Assembly (NCBI GenBank): GCA_964494505.1
Contig: CAZBRO010000016.1
Coordinates: 1 to 64,000 of the forward strand
Length of the DNA stretch: 64,000 nt
Reading direction: 5' to 3'
DNA from: CAIYRG01 sp964494505
GTDB lineage: Bacteria; Pseudomonadota; Alphaproteobacteria; Micropepsales; Micropepsaceae
Under the pieces are notes generated by a model. It made no database searches, had not been told where the DNA came from, and worked only from the letters and a program-made list of their open reading frames with translations. Shown piece by piece: positions 58,896 to 64,000 of the stretch; the first letter of the stretch is position 1, and every line of letters begins with the position of its first letter. The translations under genes and the position numbers were made by a program.

Positions 58896-59216
58896 ATGGC
58901 GAAGATCACCTATATTCACCACACCGGCAAGGAAACCACGGTCGAAGTGCCTCAGGGCTGGACCGTGATGGAAGGGGCCATCAAGAACCGCATCGCCGGG
59001 ATCGACGCCGACTGCGGTGGAGCGTGCGCCTGCGCCACCTGCCACGTCTATGTCGATCCGGCGTGGCTGCCGAAATTGCCTGCGCGGCAAGACATGGAGG
59101 AGCAGATGCTAGACTTCGCCCAGGACGTGAAGCCCAATAGCCGGCTCTCCTGCCAGATCAAGGTGTCGAGCGCGCTCGACGGTCTCGTCGTGCGGATGCC
59201 GAAGAGCCAGCATTAA
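58896..59216 (+). CDS. [2Fe-2S] ferredoxin, adrenodoxin type
   Basis: A 106-aa protein with cluster ligands in a C-x5-C-x2-C pattern (DCGGACACATCHVY) and a fourth Cys in LSCQIKV. An additional Cys lies within the loop. Acidic residues around DMEEQMLDFAQDV match the partner-binding helix. It is the redox partner of the upstream reductase. It may serve P450 electron transfer or Fe-S assembly. Confidence 0.95.
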   Translation: MAKITYIHHTGKETTVEVPQGWTVMEGAIKNRIAGIDADCGGACACATCHVYVDPAWLPKLPARQDMEEQMLDFAQDVKPNSRLSCQIKVSSALDGLVVRMPKSQH

Positions 59217-59274
59217 CGGGCCTCGCCGGGCAAAGGCGGACGCGGTATGATCGCGTCGATAAGAGGCTCGCGTC

Positions 59275-59982
59275 ATGCACGACATCTCCATTCCCCAATC
59301 CGTGATCGACCAGGTGATCCGTTCGCGCGGGAAAGAGCACATCTACGATGATCTCGATCCGGCAAAGACGGCACTCATTGTCGTCGACATGCAGAACGGT
59401 TTCATGATGGAGGGCGTGGCTCACTCGCTTTGCCGGGAGGCGGTGAACATCGTTCCCAACATCAACCAGCTTGCGGAGTCCGTACGCACTGCCGGCGGCA
59501 CGGTGGTGTGGATACAGAACGCCGTCACCGAGGAGACGTTGGAAAGCTGGTCTATTCGCGCCGAAATGGACGGTGCGCAACGTACCGCCGCCCGTATCCA
59601 ATCCATGACGCCGGGTTCGAACGGCTACGCGCTCTGGGCGGGGCTCCAAACCAGGCCGGACGATCTGTTCGTCCAGAAGACACGTTTTTCTGCTTTCATC
59701 CAGGGTTCGTCCGACCTGGAAGCGCAATTGCGCGCCCGAGGCATCGACACGGTCATCGTCGCCGGCACCGTCACCAACATCTGCTGCGAATCGACCGCGC
59801 GCGACGCCATGATGCGCAATTTCCGTACCATCATGGTGACGGACGCCAATGCCGCGATGAGCGACGAGATGCACAATGCATCGCTGATCGCGTTCTATGT
59901 GCGCTTTGGCGACATCATGTCGACGGACCATCTGCGGGCGCTTTTGAACCGGAACCTCTATTTACGGACCGCGGCGCAGTAA
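59275..59982 (+). CDS. Isochorismatase-family cysteine hydrolase
   Basis: A 235-aa protein with the catalytic triad Asp38 (IVVDMQNGF), Lys135 (QKTRFSAF) and Cys170 (GTVTNICCESTARDA). The family hydrolyses amides, including N-carbamoyl compounds and nicotinamide, or isochorismate. Its substrate is not predictable, though the DMQNGF/TNICCES pattern fits amidohydrolase-type members better than EntB. It lies 58 nt after the ferredoxin gene and converges on divL. Confidence 0.88.
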   Translation: MHDISIPQSVIDQVIRSRGKEHIYDDLDPAKTALIVVDMQNGFMMEGVAHSLCREAVNIVPNINQLAESVRTAGGTVVWIQNAVTEETLESWSIRAEMDGAQRTAARIQSMTPGSNGYALWAGLQTRPDDLFVQKTRFSAFIQGSSDLEAQLRARGIDTVIVAGTVTNICCESTARDAMMRNFRTIMVTDANAAMSDEMHNASLIAFYVRFGDIMSTDHLRALLNRNLYLRTAAQ

Positions 59983-59992
59983 TTCCGCCGTT

Positions 59993-62431
59993 CTATCCGT
60001 TGGCCACGACGTCCGGCTGTTTCGCCTTTTGACGCCCGAGATTCCGCGGCAGGTGACAGGTCACGCGTGTGCCTGCGTTCGGGTGCGATTCCATTTCTAC
60101 CCAGCCCCCATGCAGCTCGATGAAGCGGTTGACGAGGGCAAGCCCCAGGCCTGCGCCGGCGCGGGCGGAGGCGGTGTTTTTGGCGGTGAAGCGTTCGAAC
60201 GCCGAGGGCAGGAAGTCCGGCTCCACCCCGGGCCCGGTGTCCTGCACCCAAATGCGCACATCCTCGTCCTGAATATCGCCGCCGAGCGTAACCGTTCCAC
60301 CGCGCGGGGTGTATTTGAAGGCATTGGAAATCAGGTTGAACACCACCTGCTTCAGGCGCCGTCCGTCGGCGACGAAGCCGCCCCCTTCGCCTTCACACTG
60401 GAGCTTGAGCGTGAGTCCGATCTTTGCGCCCCATTCGCGTGCATGCTCGGCGACGCCGAACAAAAGAAGATAGAGGTCGAGCTTTTCGAGTTCCAACTCC
60501 ATCGTGCCCGCTTCGATCTGGGATAGATCGAGTACATCGTTTACGAGATTGCGCAGTGCGTTGGACGCCGTGACGATGGCCTCTACATATTCGTTCTGGC
60601 GGGCATTCAGGGTGCCTGCGAAGCCGTTCTTCATCAGCTCCGCGAAGCCAACGATAGAATTCAACGGCGTGCGCAACTCGTACGACATGCGCTTGACGAA
60701 TTCCGATTTCAGATTGTCGCTTGCCTCCAAGGCCTCATTGCGGTCGCGGAGCGCGGATTCGATGCGGGAGCGGTCGGTCACGTCGGCGAAGCTCAATAGC
60801 GTCGCTGCGTCCGGCAAGGGTGTGATCGTCAGCGCCACGATCGTGCCGTCGGAACGCGTGATCTCGTTCCATTCCCGGTTGCGCTCGTAGGCCGCGGACG
60901 TGACGCTGCCCATTGCGCGGCTCCAGATGCTGTCGCCGCCGAAGCGTGCCGCGCAGGCATCCGCAATACGCTTCAGATGCGGTTCGCCCGAGAGCTCGGA
61001 GCCCTCCAGCTGCCAGATACGCGCGAAGGCCGCGTTGTACAGCTTCAGTCTTCCGTCGGGGCCGAAAACCGCGACCCCCTCATGCAGCGCATCCAGCGTT
61101 GCCTTCTGGACCTTGATCAACGTGTTGTAGGAGCTTTCCAGCCGCAACTGACTGCTGACGTCGTCGAACAGGATCAACACCCCGCCGAAAGGGTGTGGAC
61201 GCGCGATGACGCGCAGCGTTTGACCGGTCGGCAGGTGCCAGAGCTCTTCTGGCGAGGCGTCGCGGCGCTCGAACAACTTCATGCGCTGCTGTTTCCAAGC
61301 CCGGAAATCGGATTGCTCGGGCAGCCGCCGAAGTTCCCGTAATCTGTCCAGCACTTCGCTGTGCAGCGGGTGGGTTTCGAGCCAGACTTCGGAAACGCCC
61401 CAGAGTTTGACGAAGGCGTGATTGAAGAATGTGACGCGCCGGTCCGAACCGAAAATCACGACGGCGGTGGCGAGCCCGTGCAGAATCTCCGCATGCGCCT
61501 CCATCTGACGCTGCAATTGCCGCTCGGCCTCGGCGACGTCGGTCAAATCGACGGCAGTCCCGGCGACCCCGCCATCGGGAAGCGGTGACAGCATGAAGTT
61601 CAGCGCGCGCCGCTGGCCCGATAGCATGGCGAAGCGCTTGGCCTCCACGGGCTCCCGGCTTGAGCGCACTGTCGCGGCGAGGTCTCGTTCGGTACGATCG
61701 AGAGCCGTGTTCGAGCGCAGCGCTTCCTCTTCCGTGGCGCCTACCAAAGTCAGGAACGCGCGGTTGACGAAAGCAAGCGCCATGTCCGGGGTGCGTATCC
61801 AGGCGGGCAGGGGAAGCGCGTTCAGCGCCCCCTGGAAATCGGGCACTTGGGAAGCGTGCCCATCACCAGGGTCGAAGAACACCGTCGCGTGACCGCCCGA
61901 CGTCCGGCCGCGCACCGCGATATTGCGCCCGTCGGTGCCGGTGCACATGAGAGCAAAAGCCGTGCCCTGGCCAGAGAGCGCCTCCAGAGCGGCCGACAGA
62001 AACGGCCCCTGCGGCCCTTCCAGGCAGGTTTCCAAAACCTCGGCTCCGCGGCCATAGCTTAGAGGTTTGCTCCTGTCGTCGCTCCAGACGAGGAGGGATT
62101 CGCGCGCTGCCCCAAGCCAGGCGTCCCGTGCCGAAATCATCAGACGCGCCTTGGCGGTGGCTGTCTTCAGTGCACGGCGAACGTGGCGCGAGCTTTGAAA
62201 TTCGGAGAGAGCCCATAGACAGCCCGCGAGCCCCAGCGCCCCCGACGCAAACGTGACGGCAATCAAGAGGAAATCAGCCCCCGCTGCGTCCGCTGCGAAT
62301 GCAGGCTCCGGCAAAAGCAAAAAAATACCTAGGCAGGCGCGGATCAGACCGGCCTGCCGGGTTTTCCCCCTCGCGTTGGGCTTGTGTGTACGGCCCGATT
62401 TCGGACCCATGCCCGCCGCCCCGCTCGCCAT
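59993..62431 (-). CDS. divL: DivL-type PAS sensor kinase with Tyr at the phospho-acceptor site
   Basis: An 812-aa membrane-anchored PAS-containing protein. Two N-terminal hydrophobic segments (about 27-45 and 52-75) precede several PAS-like regions, then a dimerisation helix and HATPase domain with NLISNAFKYTP, DTGPGVEP and GAGLGLALVNRF. The H-box reads VKRMSYELRTPLNS, so residue 584 is Tyr (codon TAC, 60680-60682) where other kinases have His. That substitution is the hallmark of Caulobacter DivL, which controls CckA and so CtrA. I chose ATG 62431; ATG 62410 is possible. It lies downstream of tsaE in the conserved order, separated here by three inserted genes. Confidence 0.88.
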   Translation of the reverse strand: MASGAAGMGPKSGRTHKPNARGKTRQAGLIRACLGIFLLLPEPAFAADAAGADFLLIAVTFASGALGLAGCLWALSEFQSSRHVRRALKTATAKARLMISARDAWLGAARESLLVWSDDRSKPLSYGRGAEVLETCLEGPQGPFLSAALEALSGQGTAFALMCTGTDGRNIAVRGRTSGGHATVFFDPGDGHASQVPDFQGALNALPLPAWIRTPDMALAFVNRAFLTLVGATEEEALRSNTALDRTERDLAATVRSSREPVEAKRFAMLSGQRRALNFMLSPLPDGGVAGTAVDLTDVAEAERQLQRQMEAHAEILHGLATAVVIFGSDRRVTFFNHAFVKLWGVSEVWLETHPLHSEVLDRLRELRRLPEQSDFRAWKQQRMKLFERRDASPEELWHLPTGQTLRVIARPHPFGGVLILFDDVSSQLRLESSYNTLIKVQKATLDALHEGVAVFGPDGRLKLYNAAFARIWQLEGSELSGEPHLKRIADACAARFGGDSIWSRAMGSVTSAAYERNREWNEITRSDGTIVALTITPLPDAATLLSFADVTDRSRIESALRDRNEALEASDNLKSEFVKRMSYELRTPLNSIVGFAELMKNGFAGTLNARQNEYVEAIVTASNALRNLVNDVLDLSQIEAGTMELELEKLDLYLLLFGVAEHAREWGAKIGLTLKLQCEGEGGGFVADGRRLKQVVFNLISNAFKYTPRGGTVTLGGDIQDEDVRIWVQDTGPGVEPDFLPSAFERFTAKNTASARAGAGLGLALVNRFIELHGGWVEMESHPNAGTRVTCHLPRNLGRQKAKQPDVVANG

Positions 62432-62935
62432 GAATCGTCGAATCACTTGAGAATCAACATGATACGAGCCCTTAAACGTCTCGCAAGAGAACATGGTTAA
62501 AAAAGTGTGCACCGCCAAATATCGGATAGTTAACAGAAGCCATGGAGCCTGCCACCTTGGCGCGCAAGGTAGACGAAGGCCAGAGCTTCCGCAGATCGCC
62601 AGCATTCATGTCTGCACACACCTTTGCACTCGCCGCATGGACGGGGAGGTGGGCACAAATATTCCCAGATTGGGTCTCGAGCATTGGCACTATTGCAGGT
62701 CCGACTTCCCGGTCGCGGGCCCTGCTCGAGAAAAGGCGCGCGAATTCTTATGGCAAACGCCCCGGTTGCAGTTCGGGGCGTTGCTCCGTATACGCCGAAT
62801 ATCATTTTTCGTTCCCGGCGGAAATCCCCCGACCGGGACCGAACGCGGCCGCGTCAAGCCGGCATAGGACGCCGTTCCCCAAACCATTGACTTGGATCAC
62901 TATGACCCTCCGACAGAAGGATGGAGATATTGACG
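62432..62935. other. 504-nt divergent intergenic region between divL and the GlcG-like gene
   Basis: No gene is supported; short frames lack starts with ribosome-binding sites. It holds a TTAACCAT-type motif on the minus strand (62493-62500), GTTAAC at 62529-62534, and a perfect 9-bp hairpin AACGCCCCG/CGGGGCGTT at 62756-62782 without a U-tract. Confidence 0.5.
62493..62500 (-). promoter_or_regulatory. Candidate CtrA half-site upstream of divL
   Basis: TTAACCAT on the minus strand matches the CtrA half-site described in Caulobacter. It lies 62 nt upstream of the divL start. A full TTAA-N7-TTAA box is not present, so this is weak. Confidence 0.3.
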
Positions 62936-63424
62936 ATGACAATTCGGGCCTGCGCTGCGGCGGTCTTACTGGCGTCCTTATTCCTGGGGAGCGCTTCTGC
63001 GCAACAGATGGTCGTGGACCGGAAGGTCATCAGCGCGGAGGCAGCGCGGAAAATCGCGGAAGGCTGCGAGGCTTTTGCCAAGGGGAAGGGCTGGCATGTC
63101 AGCGTCTGGGTTCTCGATGAAACCTTGACCCCGCTTTATTTCTACCGGATGCAGGGCACGCCCATGTTCACGGTGGAACCTGCGCTCGCGAAGGCCAAAG
63201 TCGCCGTGCGCACCGGACAGCCGAATGAGGCCTATGTCCGGAACGCCGAGACCAGGGGGCAGTTCGTGGCGACCGTAAACGCCGTGGCCGGTGGCTATGT
63301 CCTCTCGCCCGGCGGCCTTCCCATCATGATCGACGGCCAGGTGGCAGGCGGCATCGGCATTGGCGGCTCGACCGATGACCGCGCCTGTGCCCAGGCCGGC
63401 ATCGACGCGGTGTTCAAAAAGTAG
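62936..63424 (+). CDS. Secreted GlcG/HbpS-family (DUF336-like) protein
   Basis: A 162-aa protein with signal peptide (MTIRACAAAVLLASLFLGSASA), then the single GlcG/HbpS domain: ISAEAARKIAEGCEAFAKGKG, VSVWVLDET, TVEPALAKAKVAV, the substrate/haem loop YVLSPGGLPIMIDGQVAGGIGIGGS and DRACAQAGIDAV. HbpS binds haem; GlcG's role is unsettled. I chose ATG 62936, with GGAGATATTG upstream; an in-frame ATG 15 nt earlier is too close to its ribosome-binding site. Confidence 0.85.
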   Translation: MTIRACAAAVLLASLFLGSASAQQMVVDRKVISAEAARKIAEGCEAFAKGKGWHVSVWVLDETLTPLYFYRMQGTPMFTVEPALAKAKVAVRTGQPNEAYVRNAETRGQFVATVNAVAGGYVLSPGGLPIMIDGQVAGGIGIGGSTDDRACAQAGIDAVFKK

Positions 63425-63541
63425 CGGCAAGGGGTATGTGGCCTGACGCCGCTCGCCCGTGTGGAAAAGATAACTGCCACGCCACAGGCCCGTTTGATAG
63501 AATGCGTGCGTTTCCGCGTGGGGGTTCACATCCGACTCACA

Positions 63542-64000
63542 ATGCGTCGCGCCGGCGCGATGCTTGGCTTCCTGGCGATGCTGCCGGGCCCGAGTGTCGC
63601 GCAAACAGGTCCGCTGCCGGCTGGCGGCGCGGCGCCCAAAGCCGTGCTTCAGCGCGCGCAAGGCGAGGCTCTGACCACATCGGAGTGGGCCCTGGCGGTC
63701 GCGGGAGCGGCTGCGCTTGCGGGCCTCGCGGCCGGGGGAGGCGGTGGCGGCGGTGGCGGCGCCGGTCCGAATCTCTCCGGAAATCCGGCGGTCGGCGGCA
63801 ACAGCGTTGGTTCCGGATCGGACGCTGGCGGCTCGAGCGGCAGCGGATCCGGCACGGCTGGAAATATCGCACAGGGCGGTACGAGTAACGGCTCCGGATC
63901 GAGCGATGCCGGCAACGGCCTGCCCACGGGTGGCAGCGGTGGCGCACTTGGGACCGGCGCTTCCGGAGGTGGGAGCACCTCCGGAAGCGGTCAAACAGGC
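63542..64000 (+). CDS. Gly/Ser-rich secreted protein, cut off by the window edge
   Basis: An open frame of 153 codons with no stop before the right edge. A short leader (MLGFLAMLPGPSVAQ) and a second hydrophobic run (WALAVAGAAALAGLAAGG) precede nine or more Gly residues, then Gly/Ser/Asn/Ala-rich repeats (SGSGSGTAGN type). The layout recalls the stalk or N-terminal anchor of surface adhesins or autotransporters, but no diagnostic domain is visible. The start could be 63542 or 63560; no good ribosome-binding site decides. Confidence 0.55.
   Translation, partial: MRRAGAMLGFLAMLPGPSVAQTGPLPAGGAAPKAVLQRAQGEALTTSEWALAVAGAAALAGLAAGGGGGGGGGAGPNLSGNPAVGGNSVGSGSDAGGSSGSGSGTAGNIAQGGTSNGSGSSDAGNGLPTGGSGGALGTGASGGGSTSGSGQTG

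Noticed and set aside
62624..62890. Possible small gene upstream of the GlcG-like gene
   Set aside because: The basic, domain-free translation has no ribosome-binding site and overlaps a perfect hairpin; it is better left as non-coding.
62978..63994. 338-codon minus-strand frame opposite the GlcG-like and Gly-rich genes
   Set aside because: It is antisense to two genes with signal peptides, and its composition reflects Gly/Ser codons read in reverse.

Overview
The window is about 64 kb of high-GC DNA from an alphaproteobacterium. Three things point there: a DivL-type PAS kinase with Tyr in place of the phospho-accepting His; a TIGR02300-type acidic zinc-ribbon protein beside aroA-cmk-rpsA and tRNA-Ala; and the chain ihfB-lapA-like-pyrF-trpFBA-accD-folC-trxA-addA-addB-murU-amgK-tsaE. 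The genus cannot be fixed from sequence alone. No rRNA, CRISPR array, prophage or intact transposase was seen.

Layout. (1) 0.2-4.65 kb: a tight catabolic-looking operon of polysaccharide deacetylase-fold hydrolase, aldehyde dehydrogenase, a two-subunit TPP-dependent 2-oxoacid decarboxylase and FolD, followed by a secreted beta-propeller protein. (2) 6.0-9.5 kb, minus strand: a copper block of Spy/CpxP-like Met-rich protein, CsoR, outer-membrane protein, CopC and CopD, with a candidate CsoR operator. (3) 9.7-19.9 kb: glnS, an IlvB-like TPP enzyme, a DUF2272 protein, a PHB-depolymerase-like esterase, a transglutaminase-like peptidase, a cold-shock protein, an AsmA protein and small secreted proteins. 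(4) 20.4-29.9 kb: an accessory region with a 1004-aa TonB-dependent receptor, a DUF6152 protein and five secreted paralogues of an uncharacterised family, plus duplicated promoter DNA and a duplication scar. (5) 30.1-34.8 kb: tRNA-Ala(GGC), TIGR02300 protein, aroA, cmk, rpsA. (6) 34.8-42.0 kb: an accessory insertion between rpsA and ihfB holding a PEP-CTERM tail remnant, a VapBC-type toxin-antitoxin pair, an OFA-family transporter, a dihaem cytochrome c, two NHL-propeller paralogues and a broken response-regulator receiver. (7) 42.1-57.5 kb: the conserved core chain from ihfB to tsaE. (8) 57.7-62.4 kb: ferredoxin reductase, [2Fe-2S] ferredoxin and isochorismatase-family hydrolase inserted between tsaE and divL. 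(9) 62.9-64.0 kb: a GlcG/HbpS-like secreted protein and a Gly/Ser-rich secreted protein that runs off the right edge.

How the genes work together. The first operon could convert a 2-oxoacid to an aldehyde and then to an acid, with one-carbon handling by FolD. The copper block is a self-regulated periplasmic copper response. TrpFBA, AroA, AccD, FolC, Cmk and PyrF serve aromatic amino acid, fatty acid, folate and pyrimidine synthesis. AddAB repairs double-strand breaks. AmgK and MurU recycle MurNAc, TsaE is for t6A tRNA modification, and DivL controls the cell cycle. Many core genes overlap by 1-4 nt (ATGA, GTGA, TGATG), which implies translational coupling.

The most unusual features are the five-member secreted family with its duplicated regulatory DNA and scar, a repeat element that supplies the ribosome-binding site and start codon of a TPP enzyme subunit, the Tyr-for-His DivL, and the accessory insertion splitting a normally tight housekeeping block. 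Family assignments come from memory of conserved motifs; no database search was possible.
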